A DNA stretch of 23,707 nucleotides from Ophiothrix spiculata (lineage: Eukaryota > Echinodermata > Ophiuroidea > Amphilepidida > Ophiotrichidae). The first letter of the stretch is position 1. Every line of letters starts with the position of its first letter. The notes below the pieces were generated by a model, which was not told where the DNA came from, searched no databases, and saw only the letters and a list, made by a program, of their open reading frames with translations. Below are positions 1 through 8,336 of the stretch, one piece after another. The stretch is from the NCBI GenBank assembly GCA_000969725.1, contig JXSR01S008894.1. One strand, 5' to 3'. The position numbers and the translations under genes are program-made.

Positions 1-198
1 CAATTGATTGGTTTTAAACCAGTTTGCAACTAAATCTAGGTTCTCTTTAAGTTTAGTTTGTAAAATTACAGGATCTGATGAACTTACTAAAAGAGATGTA
101 TCATCAGCATACATAATACACTTACATTGAACAGAATCAGGAAGCGAATTAACAAAAATTATAAACAAAAGTGGACCTAAAATGGAGCCTTGTGGCCA
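1..198 (-). pseudogene. Non-LTR retrotransposon reverse transcriptase fragment
   Basis: Read on the minus strand, the first ~200 bases give an uninterrupted reverse transcriptase palm segment: PQGSILGPLLF, then the catalytic YADDTSLL, then a WFKTNQL segment. These are motifs of domains 4-6 of the RT of non-LTR (LINE, jockey/CR1-like) elements. It has no start codon, is cut by the window edge, and homology fades just past position 198. It closely resembles the plus-strand remnant at 7216-7605 (same QGSILGPLL and MYADD contexts), so both are copies of one family in opposite orientations. Confidence 0.85.
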
Positions 199-458
199 TA
201 ACAGAAAAAGTAAGCATCTTTGAGCCAAATCGTTTCGGATAGTATTTATATCTACCAAAAACAAACCCAATAAGCTCAAAAAATCAAAAGCCATAGGTGA
301 CAGGGGCGCTTCATTTTTAACACTTATGTATTGCTTTAACTTTCAACTGAAGGCATTCACAATACATACGCCACCATGTAATTACTCTTGCCAGTCCAAC
401 CTTTGACCTCATCAGTCAATATAACCACTATGAAAACAATTGTTTGTATACACTGAGA
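199..458. other. Intergenic or intronic sequence, nothing recognised
   Basis: AT-rich sequence between the RT fragment and the first inverted-repeat element. No coding exon, RNA gene or repeat structure could be supported on either strand. If the LRR gene continues beyond exon 12 this lies in its intron or 3' region. Confidence 0.4.
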
Positions 459-873
459 TCAGGGGCCTATTTCACTAACATTATTTTTTGCGATGATTGC
501 AGACTCTCTAACGTACATAATAGAAGCCATTGCAAATATAGTTTGCGATGACTTTTCCATTTCACTAACATCTATTCTTTTCACTTTTATCTCCATGGAC
601 GAGCCTATCGCAAATTTTCCGATGATCTCATCCAAATATGGCGCGAAATATTGTCCCGTGATATCAAGAATTTTCTTTGCGGATGCTCATAAGCAATCGC
701 AAGCTATTAATCGTAAACAAAATCATCGAAAATGGTTTTCGATGATTTTTTTCATCACAAATCTAAGTGAAATCGATTTCAGGAAATCCATCGCAAATTT
801 GGGTTGATCTCTCATTTTTGCAATGAAGTTTGGCATTTGTGATGGATTTAGACGTTAGTGTAATAGGCCCCAG
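459..873. mobile_element. Inverted-repeat miniature transposon (CAGGGGCCTATT termini)
   Basis: The left end reads CAGGGGCCTATTTCACTAAC and the reverse complement of the right end reads CTGGGGCCTATTACACTAAC, an imperfect ~20-bp terminal inverted repeat. The ~375-bp interior repeats the word TTTGCGATGA and close variants many times on both strands. It contains no plausible transposase; the 104-codon open frame inside it is chance. The CAGGGG start resembles hAT-type ends, but I could not see a convincing 8-bp target duplication, so the superfamily is uncertain. Confidence 0.7.
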
Positions 874-1228
874 ATTTTATTTTTTACATTGGTGTAATAT
901 ACATGCAATCATAATAAAGTAAATCGATCTATAAGGAATGTCGATAACTATTTTACTGTGTTTATGCCTGTGAATTGTTATATTCAAGTTGTGCATAATA
1001 TAAACATCGTCATGTGTAAAATTTGTATTTGTGAGGAACATATGTCCACTTTTTACATATGCAGTGCACATTTTAGGCTCTCATGAGGAAACTATAATAG
1101 ATGGTGCTATGAGTTGTAAATGCCACAAATTTCATGCATGTTTCAGTACTAGTGCAATGAAAATATAAAATGTATTATTTAAAAAAGATATAAGATATTT
1201 AAAAAGATATTTGGGGAAAAATGGAAAA
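874..1228. other. No gene recognised
   Basis: AT-rich sequence downstream (in gene orientation) of the truncated exon-12 copy. The next exon of the LRR gene would be expected here or beyond the window, but no acceptor followed by a convincing coding stretch was found. Confidence 0.35.
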
Positions 1229-1234
1229 ACTTAC

Positions 1235-1322
1235 CGATAAGACAAACATTGATAAGCCTGTGACAGGTACTTTTCTCTTCAGTACATGCTTGGTATTTCT
1301 ATGAATAGTATGTATCAGTAGC
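1235..1322 (-). pseudogene. Truncated tandem copy of LRR-gene exon 12
   Basis: This segment repeats the 3' ~88 bp of exon 12, including its donor (TCG followed by GTAAGT at 1234-1229), with about six substitutions. The peptide reads LLIHTIHRNTKHVLKRKVPV, against KRKIPV in the full exon. The 5' third of the exon and its acceptor are missing: homology starts abruptly after a G-rich run (about 1322-1378). With no acceptor it could be used only through a cryptic site. The offset from the full exon is 150 bp. It could be a recent local duplication or an assembly artefact joining two haplotypes. Confidence 0.75.
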
Positions 1323-1384
1323 CCTCCACCCCCTCCCCCCCCACCATCTCCCCCTCTCCACCCCCACCCCACCCAAGGACTTAC

Positions 1385-1507
1385 CGACAAGACAAACATT
1401 GACGACCCTGTGACAGGTATTTTTCTCTTCAGTACATGCTTGGTATTTCTATGGATAGTATGTATCAGTAGTTCTGCCACTTCTTGTACAGTTTTGTGAG
1501 TTGTGCC
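1385..1507 (-). CDS. LRR-containing protein gene, exon 12 (last one found)
   Basis: A 123-bp exon of 41 codons, phase 0 at both ends. The acceptor is CGTTTTCCTAG just before 1507 and the donor GTAAGT follows 1385. It encodes GTTHKTVQEVAELLIHTIHR and continues NTKHVLKRKIPVTG to FVLS, residues about 423-463 of the assembled protein. The first part is an amphipathic helix and the end is basic. It follows exon 11 in frame. The exon finishes in an open frame, so at least one more coding exon is expected downstream; I did not find it. A truncated copy lies 150 bp downstream. The splice sites and the phase agreement with exon 11 are seen directly; membership in the same gene is inferred from strand, order and phase. 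Confidence 0.75.
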
Positions 1508-1586
1508 CTAGGAAAACGGAGGAAAATAAATTGATTAGGATTGGTTGTTGTATCATTGGCTCAGGAAGAGGCAAGGTGCTACTTAG

Positions 1587-1745
1587 CATAGGCGGCGGAA
1601 GCGGGGGTTAATTGAGGGGTCGGAGGGTCCCCTCCTAAATTTCAGAGGGAGGTCCCCCTCAAAAAATATAAAGACTAAAGGAAGGAAAGATAAAATGAAT
1701 TTCCCTTACAGCACCCTCTAAAATTTTAACCTTTTGCCGCCACTG
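1587..1745. mobile_element. hAT-like miniature element with 8-bp target duplication
   Basis: A 159-bp element starting CATAGGCGGCGGAAGCGG and ending in sequence whose reverse complement is CAGTGGCGGCAAAAGG, so the ends are imperfect inverted repeats beginning CA. It is flanked by the direct repeat CTACTTAG (1579-1586 and 1746-1753). An 8-bp target duplication with CA..TG ends is the signature of hAT-superfamily nonautonomous elements. It has no coding capacity. Confidence 0.75.
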
Positions 1746-1753
1746 CTACTTAG

Positions 1754-2212
1754 TGCAAAATTGGTTATAGGGTCATGCTGCAATTGAACTTTTTGGTATC
1801 TTACCTTTCCCTTTGCAAAATGGAGTTCTTTGATTTTTTTCCAAAATTAAAATTGCATGGGACAAATCTGATCGCTTTTTCACAAACCCAGAAGAATGCT
1901 CTAAAATAGCACAAAATTTTGCAAAAATTAATTGCGAGTTTTGCATAGTTTGTGCGACGTGGTATAATAGATGGGTCCCCTTTTCTTGTGAAAACTGTGT
2001 TTTTTTAATGATTGGCAAATATTTCTAATGTGCACATCCATACCCAAACTAAACTTGGGTCACCCTCTTGGAATTGGCCTTTACCAAATGCTCAGTTCTA
2101 GGTATAACCATTGTCTGTCAAAGCAACAATTCTTAGTTGTTGTCAGTGTCAGTGAGCATGATGTAGGATAGAAAAATAGAAACGATTAAGGAGATGGGAT
2201 ACATGAATGTAG
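1754..2212. other. Intron 11 sequence, nothing recognised
   Basis: Part of the intron between exons 11 and 12 of the minus-strand gene. No repeat structure or coding exon was seen. The 81-codon minus open frame at 1773-2018 resembles no known protein and has no splice context. Confidence 0.35.
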
Positions 2213-2220
2213 ACATAAAG

Positions 2221-2606
2221 CCTGGAGGTAATCAACTTTGATGTATGTGCCACCAAAAATACCCCGCTTTTTGGGTTTGCTCTCACCAAAAGACATCCTA
2301 TTTTACCAACTGTCACTCAATGACCCCCTATTTTTTAAACTTCCTCGTCACTATAAAAACAACATTTTTCACTCAAAGACTCACCGTTTTCTTAATTTGA
2401 TGTGATTTTTCGAAAATTTCACATTTTGGTCATTTTGACCTGAAGACACCCTACTTTTTGGTGAATTTCGCCCAAAGGCCTCCCATTATTTGCACTTTTG
2501 TCACTGAAAAAACCCTTTTTTGATCCAATTAATCACTGAAAGCCGCCTACTTCTGAGGTGCTTGGTGGCATTCATACGTCACTTCCATATGTGAGTACCC
2601 CCCGGG
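2221..2606. mobile_element. GC-ended inverted-repeat transposon, copy 1
   Basis: Flanked by a perfect 8-bp direct repeat ACATAAAG (2213-2220 and 2607-2614). The left end reads CCTGGAGGTAATCAACTTTG and the reverse complement of the right end CCCGGGGGGTACTCACATAT. Both then lead into a shared segment ending GCCACCAA, giving ~40-bp imperfect terminal inverted repeats. The interior is a series of short degenerate units around CACTxAAxGAC and CCTACTTTT. No transposase. It is the same kind of element as the copies at 2873-3620 and 18131-18543, with the same C/G-run ends and 8-bp duplication. Confidence 0.8.
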
Positions 2607-2711
2607 ACATAAAGATGCTTATCACCCTACCAAAATAACCATTTTCAAAGCATTTTTCCTGGCATTTTCAAGTTTTTGCTATCAATATTTGTGTTTTCTG
2701 AGTGGTAAATT

Positions 2712-2853
2712 CATTATCCCCTCTTTGTTCTCATGCAATACGTAAAATATTAATGATTTGGGTTCGTGTCACACTCGGCTTTCAACCTCATGTGATACGA
2801 ACCCAAACCATTAATATTTTCTCGTATTACATGCAAAAACAGGGGATAACTAA
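2712..2853. repeat. Fold-back repeat with ~55-bp arms
   Basis: The arms run from TATCCCCTC to GGGTTCGTGTCACA on the left and, as reverse complement, from TATCCCCTG to GGGTTCGTATCACA on the right, with a ~20-base spacer. It lies between two transposons and has no coding content. It is probably a miniature fold-back element; the target duplication is not clear. Confidence 0.7.
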
Positions 2854-2872
2854 TAAAATCATAATTTCAAAC

Positions 2873-3620
2873 CCCGGGGGGGCTACTCAAATTTGGTTTG
2901 GGTAGGGACGTGCCTCTGGAAACCCACCCATCCAAATACCAATTTTTAAGACAAGATGGTTCGCGAACCAGTAGTCTCGCCTGCGTATCGACCGCCTACT
3001 TAATCATTCAGTTGTGGGGTGGATCCCAAGGGATAGGTCATACAACGGGGTCACCATTGGCACTTTTGATCGCTGGTCCAAGGCACACAATTTGACACCT
3101 TAATCTTTGAAATCGGGCATAAATTATGCAAATTAGGTACTTAATTAGCATATTTTGCAACGAAAATGTTGCTGGATCTAGATCGGCACCAGGTCTACCC
3201 AGTCACCAAATATCATCAACGTAGGGCATGCGGTTTTTGAGATACGCTCCGGACGGTGGACATAAAATTGCATTGCTATACATGTCTCTTTCTGAAATTT
3301 TCAGGCGAGACAAAAAATTGACCCATCCATATACCAAATCTTTTAAATTTTGAGCCGAATTTAATCAAAAAAATCTCATTTTTTCTGTCCAAATTTGCTC
3401 TATTTAGGCAAAACTTTCTATCATTTTGAGAAGAAATGTCCAAATTTGCGGCATTTGGCGCAAATTATCTAAAATTTTGAACAGAAAACCCATCAAAATA
3501 CCTCATTTTGCGAAGAAAAGGGACCGATTGGAATACCAGAAAGCCTGATTTTGCTACCCGAATATGCGGCACGTCCCAATAACCCGTTTTGTACTAAGTA
3601 GCCCCCACCCCCACCCCGGG
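2873..3620. mobile_element. GC-ended inverted-repeat transposon, copy 2, with nested insertion
   Basis: A perfect 8-bp target duplication TTTCAAAC flanks the element (2865-2872 and 3621-3628). Left end CCCGGGGGGGCTACTCAAAT; reverse complement of the right end reads CCCGGGGTGGGGGTGGGGGC then TACTTAG. Both arms contain GGGACGTGCC further in. The interior matches the element at 18131-18543 (AAAGGGACC, CCATCCATATACCAAAT, CATTTTGCGAAGAAAAGGG). A 338-bp second element is inserted in it at 2974-3311. The right target duplication overlaps the exon 11 splice donor. Confidence 0.85.
2974..3311. mobile_element. Nested element with GTCTCGCCTG termini
   Basis: It begins GTCTCGCCTG and ends CAGGCGAGAC, a perfect 10-bp inverted repeat, and it splits the internal sequence of the surrounding transposon (compare the continuous version in the 18131-18543 copy). 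The middle contains CATAAATTATGCAAATTAGG and TTAATTAGCATATTTTGCAA, which are also found around the TTAA element at 15487-15832. A perfect 14-bp palindrome TGGTTCGCGAACCA lies just outside at 2957-2970 and may mark the insertion site or belong to the nested element. Superfamily not identified. Confidence 0.7.
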
Positions 3621-3632
3621 TTTCAAACTCAC

Positions 3633-3813
3633 CCCTTGGTTTCCTATCCTTTCAACTAAAGCCGCAATCTTGTCCACTATATCACCATCAGCCGTTGCCA
3701 CGGAAACAAGTCGCATCGCACCTGAATCTTTGATAACATAATCAAAGAATACTGGTACGATGCAGAAAAGCTGAACAACTTCCGCAGCTAAGAGTGATTT
3801 GTACTCTCTGTAT
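3633..3813 (-). CDS. LRR-containing protein gene, exon 11
   Basis: A 181-bp exon. The acceptor TTTTGTCCTCAG precedes 3813 and the donor GTGAGT lies at 3632-3627. The first base completes a codon left open by exon 10 (AT plus A, Ile), followed by 60 codons ending in phase 0. The peptide starts YREYKSLLAAEVVQLFCIVP, continues VFFDYVIKDSGAMRLVSVAT and ends with an acidic helix DGDIVDKIAALVERIGNQG (residues 363-422). It looks like alpha-helical scaffold sequence; I recognise no named domain. Two truncated copies lie directly upstream in the intron, and a transposon has inserted in the last bases of the donor motif. This is the only one of the three copies with both splice sites. Confidence 0.82.
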
Positions 3814-3860
3814 CTGAGGACAAAATTAGTAGAAAGAGAAAGGGTTAATACCGCCCTCTA

Positions 3861-3981
3861 GTGTTGCTAAGTAAATAAGTCGCATCGTACCAAATCTTTG
3901 ATGATATAATCAAAGAATGCTGGTACAATGCAGAAAAGCTGAACAACTTCCGCAGCTAAGAGTGATTTGTACTCTCTGTAT
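3861..3981 (-). pseudogene. Truncated exon 11 copy B, frameshifted
   Basis: It repeats the acceptor (CTTTTGCCTTCAG) and the first ~120 bp of exon 11. One base is missing after AAAGATT relative to the other copies, so the frame breaks. Homology stops after the ACTTATTTACTTAGCAAC segment, and no donor follows. It is one unit of a 168-169-bp tandem array (acceptors at 3813, 3981 and 4150) that also contains intron sequence. Non-functional as an exon, though its acceptor could compete with the real one. Confidence 0.8.
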
Positions 3982-4028
3982 CTGAAGGCAAAATTAGTAG
4001 AAAGAGAAAGGATTAATACTGCCCTCTA

Positions 4029-4150
4029 GTGTTGCTAAGGAAACAAGTCGCATCGTACCAGAATCTTTGATAACATAATCAAAGAATACTGGTACAATGC
4101 AGAAAAGCTGAACCACTTCCGCAGCTAAGAGTGATTTGTACTCTCTGTAT
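4029..4150 (-). pseudogene. Truncated exon 11 copy C
   Basis: The acceptor TTTTGTCCTCAG is intact and the frame is open through YREYKSLLAAEVVQLFCIVP and VFFDYVIKDSGTMRLVS. The exon then runs into unrelated sequence (LATLEGSIN and on to a stop) with no donor. It is the first of the three copies met during transcription. If its acceptor were used, translation would end soon after, so it is a decoy or dead exon. Confidence 0.8.
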
Positions 4151-4275
4151 CTGAGGACAAAATTAGTGGAAAGAGAAAAGAAGAGATGGGAATACTTTCT
4201 ACTAACAATGCAATAATGCCGCTATTTTAAGTTGGTTGATGAACCACTCTGTAACATGTTCCAATTTTGAGTAAT

Positions 4276-4380
4276 GTGACCGGGGGGGATCCTAGGGGCC
4301 CTACCACAGGTTTTCGCGCAAAAACGCGAAAAAATTTACATCGCCGCTCCATGTAATTGTCAAAATTAACACAACAATCA
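4276..4380. repeat. Dispersed repeat, copy 1 (GTGACCGGGG end)
   Basis: About 105 bp starting GTGACCGGGGGGGATCCTAG match the left end of the TTAA-flanked element starting at 4573: shared AGGGGCCCTACCA, TAGGTTTTCGCGC-like, CCGCTCCATGTAATTGTCAA. The segment includes a small hairpin around TTTCGCGCAAAAACGCGAAA. It has no TTAA or right end of its own, so it is a solo fragment. Confidence 0.65.
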
Positions 4381-4572
4381 ATCAGACTCTGTTACAAGAT
4401 ACATAGAATAGTCTCTGTATTCTACAACATTGTGAACTGACGGTTTTGTATTGTGTAAGAAACTAGTAACGACTGATCAGGATTGATTAAGACCAAACCA
4501 CTGCATAAAAAGTTATGGTACAAAATAAACTTGCAAAAACGTAAAATTTAGTAAGGTGCTTACACCCCTTAA

Positions 4573-5128
4573 GTGACCGGGGAGGTTCCTAGGGGCCCTA
4601 CCATAGGTTTTCGCGCGAAAACGCAAACAAAATTTACATTGCCGCTCCATGTAATTGTCAAACTTAACACAGCGGGTCGCTCAGCGGCAAAAAAATTCAA
4701 ATCGATCCAGTCGTTTTCATGCTAATTAGCATAAAGGTTTTTTCAAGGGCCCTGTTCAAATTTATTTTGCCCATAAAATTGAAACCGAATAACTTTTTTC
4801 TAATTTTATTTTTGCAATGTTATTGTACTTGCAATGTGCAAATTTGAGCAAAATTTCCTTTGGAAACACAGTTTTTGAAATTTTGGCGGGAAATTTTTTG
4901 ACGCGACATAAAAACTGTTTTTTTGGCCGCCATTTTGAAACGGTTCATCCGATTTTCAAAATTGTTTATGAATTTTGGTCCTTATTACATGCTTTATCAT
5001 TGACCAGACTTTCAACGTAAAATTCATACCGCGGAAGGGTGTTTTTTTTAAGGGAAGGGTGTTTTTTTAAGGGGGGTCCCTATGAACACCCCCCTTGGGC
5101 ACCAACGGGTGGGAAATACCTTGGTCAC
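4573..5128. mobile_element. TTAA-flanked element (GTGACC termini)
   Basis: Flanked on both sides by TTAA (4569-4572 and 5129-5132). The left end is GTGACCGGGGAGG and the right end, reverse-complemented, GTGACCAAGGTATTTCCCACC, so the terminal inverted repeat is short. TTAA target sites are typical of piggyBac-type elements. The right-end sequence (ACCAAGGTATxTTTCCCACCCGTTGGTxCCC) recurs at about 10979-11020. No transposase. The 67-codon open frame inside it is chance. Confidence 0.55.
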
Positions 5129-5132
5129 TTAA

Positions 5133-5480
5133 GTGTTAATATATGTGCACATGAATCGTTCATGATTTTGGTATTATTTTTGGCTGATTTTGTTGCTGCC
5201 GCCTGGACAAACATTGAACATAAGTTCATTTGAATATTTAGTAAGATTGGGTACGTGGTTATGATTACGGATTTTGGTTTTTGTGTGTTAATCGGATGCA
5301 TTGTTGCATACTTCAAGGTTAATAGAGTATAAGCTGCTACTCGTTGACTCCTTCAGCAACTAAGCGAGGGTAAGTTGAAAAGCAAATTGAGGCCTGTAAA
5401 TGGGATTTCCTTTGCTCGCTGACAAAAAAAGGCCTCACAATATATTCCTACTTAGTAATGATCAAAGTCTACACATATAT
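5133..5480. other. Intron 10 sequence, nothing recognised
   Basis: Between the TTAA element and exon 10. The two overlapping open frames on opposite strands (5039-5316) have no recognisable motifs or splice context. Confidence 0.35.
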
Positions 5481-5494
5481 ATTGGGCTACTTAC

Positions 5495-5616
5495 ATTGCA
5501 TTGACTTTCTTTGTTTTAGGAGTGAACGGCCCTGGATTTTCCGAGTGCCATTTCTTGACTAGCTCTGCCACGGTGTAATATAGACATAAATACAGTTTGT
5601 CATACAGACCACCATC
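5495..5616 (-). CDS. LRR-containing protein gene, exon 10
   Basis: A 122-bp exon with acceptor TTTGTTTTCTGTGTTCACTCAG before 5616 and donor GTAAGT after 5495. It starts in phase 0, continuing exon 9, and leaves two bases (AT) completed by exon 11. The peptide is DGGLYDKLYLCLYYTVAELV followed by KKWHSENPGPFTPKTKKVNA (residues 322-361): an aromatic, hydrophobic helix, then a hydrophilic proline- and lysine-containing linker. No named domain recognised. Exon boundaries are clear and no extra copy of this exon was seen. Confidence 0.82.
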
Positions 5617-5619
5617 CTG

Positions 5620-5978
5620 AGTGAACACAGAAAACAAAAAATAGATATGTAAGTATATTGCTAGGATATTTGAAGGCTCAGATAGCTATAAGGAAAAGCC
5701 TCATCTACGTACGGTAACAATTATTATGAGTGTCTAGGCCATATGATTTTCAACAACAAAAAAGCAGAAAGAAATTATAAAGAAACTAACCAAAATAAAA
5801 CATACATACACATGCACACACACCCCCACACCACCGGCCCCCAATCGCTCTAACTCCCAAGCATTTACTGCTGTATGAAATGACAAACAGCAATATGATC
5901 TTACACATGACTGGCTTTACTATTGCAACTCATGAGAAATCATTCTTATCACCCTGCTTTAAACAAGAAAGCGGTATA
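5620..5978. other. Intron 9, only a CA-rich simple repeat
   Basis: An AC-rich tract at about 5808-5836 (CATACACATGCACACACACC) is the only structure seen. No exon or transposon end is recognised. Confidence 0.4.
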
Positions 5979-6262
5979 TAGGCGAATTCATACTCGGCCT
6001 CCAAACAAAATTTTTCCTACAAAACATTTGGTCGTTACGTCACCAAATATTTACCATTGAACTTAAAGTATGAACGGGTAGCAAACATTTGGTCCAATGT
6101 ATATGGCAATTCAATAGCATGTGCAATCTAGCGCGAAATTTTATTTGAAGTCTCAACTCGGTGTTGAAGTTACTTTGTTTGGAGTCACTCGTCATTTTGA
6201 CGTCACGACCAAATGTTTGGTAGTGAAAATTTTGTTTGGAGGCCGAGTATGAATTCGCCTTA
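5979..6262. mobile_element. Miniature inverted-repeat element with ~62-bp arms
   Basis: The left arm AGGCGAATTCATACTCGGCC continues through CAAACAAAATTTTTCCTACAAAACATTTGGTCGTTACGTCA. The right arm, reverse-complemented, is nearly identical (AGGCGAATTCATACTCGGCC, then CATTTGGTCGTGACGTCA). The interior also contains CAAACATTTGGTCCAA. TATA or TA occurs at the left flank, but the target duplication is not certain. No coding capacity. The long, well-preserved arms suggest a young copy. Confidence 0.85.
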
Positions 6263-6399
6263 TGGGTATATTGTGATAGAGCAGGGTTGTGTGGGGGTGT
6301 TGGGGTGCGGGTGTGCACAGAGTACAGTGCTTGGATGTTAAGGTGTGTGTGTGTGGAGGGGGGGGCAACATTTTAAAAGCTTTGGTGCAATATTTTTGT

Positions 6400-6547
6400 T
6401 TATCCATGTTATTTTAAATATTTGAATGTATTTAATTATTAATTTATTATCTGATTGAAAATTTTCATAGTTTTAATGTTTTTATTATAAAAAAGCACAA
6501 TTTGGTCTGTGGACCATGATGCTTTTTAATGAAATTGAATTGAATTG
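6400..6547 (+). mobile_element. Probable non-LTR retrotransposon 3' end
   Basis: AT-rich sequence followed by GCACAATTTGGTCTGTGGAC, then GATGCTTTTTAATGAAATTG, then a short (ATTGA)n tract GAATTGAATTGAAT. A 3' untranslated tail ending in a short microsatellite is characteristic of CR1/jockey-type LINEs. No coding part remains, so this is a 5'-truncated insertion if correctly identified. Confidence 0.5.
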
Positions 6548-6657
6548 AATATTTCTCAATGAAATCTACATGCTGAGTTTCAATTTATTCAATGCAACCT
6601 CCTTATGCCTTTGCCTCAAATAATTTTCACAACAAGTTTTCATTCTTACTGAATTAA

Positions 6658-7126
6658 GGGGGCACTATACTATTAGTACGACACTAAAATGCAACCTTCA
6701 ACATAGTCCTCTAGAAAACAGTAAATGTCGCCATTTTTGATTCATAAATCGTAAAATAAGCTTGTTATATTGCTTTTCGTGGTATAATTGTAAACATCTG
6801 ACACTCACAAAGAGATAAACCTACAAAAATCAGCAAAAAATCTGATCACGGCAAATTAATCTAACGAAACGTGATTCGGTGCAAAACGCCGGATTCTTGG
6901 CTAGATATTGCTAAATGTTTGGTATTCCCATAAAAATGCCGAATTTGCAAAAAAGTTTACTTCTCAGTACCACCTCCAAGCAAGATACGTTGTAGATGAC
7001 AAAATTGGCTTTAAAAAAAGATACCACTCAGGATACCGTAAGTATTGCAGTAATGAAGATACAGACGTTTTTGTGAGCCAAAATTAACATGTGTTTCAAT
7101 GGAGATAAACAAATGTATAGTGCCCC
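6658..7126. mobile_element. TTAA-flanked miniature element (GGGGCACTATAC termini)
   Basis: TTAA at 6654-6657 and 7127-7130. The left end is GGGGGCACTATACTATTAG and the reverse complement of the right end GGGGCACTATACATTTG, a ~14-bp inverted repeat. The 469-bp interior has no open frame of note. The TTAA target site suggests mobilisation by a piggyBac-type transposase encoded elsewhere. Confidence 0.75.
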
Positions 7127-7215
7127 TTAACAGTACAGCACTATACATTACAAATCAAGGTTAATTAACCAATACTGTTCTAAACAGAGAAAACAATATC
7201 ACAGCATTAATATAT

Positions 7216-7605
7216 TAAAGGTAAGTCACTAGTTCAATTTTTATAGACCTAAAGAAAGCCTTTAACAAAGTAAATCATGATCTACTTTTAAGGAAAATAA
7301 AAAAGTATGGAATTAATGGTAATGCTCAGCTATGGTTTAAATCGTTTCTAGATAAGAGGACTCAAACTGTAAACTCTTCTAATTCAAAATTTAGAAATAT
7401 AGATATTGGAATTCCTCAAGGATCCATTTTAGGCCCACTTTTATTCATACTTTTTGTTAAATCTGTAAATTGTAAATGTGTAATGTATGCTGATGATGAT
7501 GACACATCACTTTTAGTCAGTTCAAATGATCTTTCAACTTTACAAACTGAACTTAATAGGAATCTTAACATGGTTGCAGGTTGGTTTAAAAGTAATCAAT
7601 TAATA
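7216..7605 (+). pseudogene. Non-LTR retrotransposon RT fragment, 5' part
   Basis: One open frame on the plus strand without a starting ATG. It shows FIDLKKAFNKVNHDLL (RT domain 3, usually FxDLxKAFDxV), WFKSFLDKRTQ, IGIPQGSILGPLLF (domain 4), the catalytic MYADD and WFKSNQLI. Two extra codons after the catalytic box give YADDDDTS, where the copy at 1-198 has YADDTS, and four residues are missing before the CKC just upstream. It belongs to the same LINE family as 1-198. The RT continues at 8337 after an inserted stretch. Confidence 0.88.
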
Positions 7606-8085
7606 TTAATAACCTGCATAATAGCGCATCCAATCTCGTAAGATTATTTCTACTTTCACGCAAACAACTGCGCGGTCATTATCAGGTAACAATGACTTCT
7701 TATAATGACCTGCGTATGAACCACACACACGCGCATTTATCATATTATGTGTTGATCGTCATGCCTGGCCTAATCGAAATTCTCTTGTAGGGATAAGTAG
7801 ACCATGAAGTCAGAAATAAGTTTAGTAAAGTATTTCTTCATAAAATTATACATAAAATGCATTAAAATGTCAAAAGAGCGGTTATTAATGACAATAATAA
7901 CTTTGCACCATCTTTTAATTCAGTCATTGTTAAAAATCGTCGGTGTTTGTTTTGTACCTCGGTACTTTTCTTCGGGAGCTATGCTCCATCAGAAAAGTAT
8001 CTTGGCCCACCTCCGATTTTAAACAATGACCTCAAAAAGATGGTGCGCACTTATTATTGTCTAATTAAATATAAAGAAGAATTTG
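7606..8085. other. Inserted sequence splitting the RT, origin unclear
   Basis: The RT reading stops near 7605 (after SNQLIL) and resumes near 8337 (GTKQALKKF). These 480 bases are foreign to it and are followed directly by the inverted-repeat element at 8086-8336. A small hairpin TACTTTTCTTCGGGAGCTAT, then GCTCC and AGAAAAGTA, sits at about 7965-8000. No gene or complete element could be defined. Confidence 0.4.
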
Positions 8086-8336
8086 TGATGACTCACCCCG
8101 AAAAGGGGGACTTTGCACAGAACACTTTTCGAGAAAATGGTGAAAAAAAATGGGAGCAAAAAATAAAGAAAATAATAAGAATTTGGAAGAGATTTTCTGT
8201 AAAATGTGATTGCCTTGATCAATTTCAATAAGTAAGGTATCATTTTTAAGATTAGAAAATATGCTATAACAGATAAAATGATAAAATCAAAATTGATATC
8301 ATCTGCAAAGTCTCCCCTTTCGGGGTGAGTCATCAC
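8086..8336. mobile_element. Miniature inverted-repeat element (GTGATGACTCACCCC termini)
   Basis: The left end GTGATGACTCACCCCGAAAA continues GGGGGACTTTGCA. The right end, reverse-complemented, reads GTGATGACTCACCCCGAAAG then GGGAGACTTTGCA: ~33-bp arms with two or three differences. It lies inside the split LINE fragment. Overlapping open frames on both strands here reflect the inverted repeat and are not genes. Confidence 0.85.

Noticed and set aside
493..807. 104-codon plus-strand open frame
   Set aside because: It lies wholly inside an inverted-repeat element made of repeated TTTGCGATGA words and shows no protein-like motif.
3633..4150. CRISPR-like or satellite array (three ~168-bp units)
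   Set aside because: The units contain splice acceptors and coding sequence of exon 11 and lack short repeat/spacer structure; they are exon duplications in an animal gene.
6040..6407. Two overlapping minus-strand open frames with Pro/His/Thr-rich text
   Set aside because: They translate a miniature transposon arm and a GT-rich simple repeat; no splice sites.
7947..8336. Overlapping open frames on both strands, about 90 codons
   Set aside because: The mirrored peptides come from the inverted-repeat element at 8086-8336.
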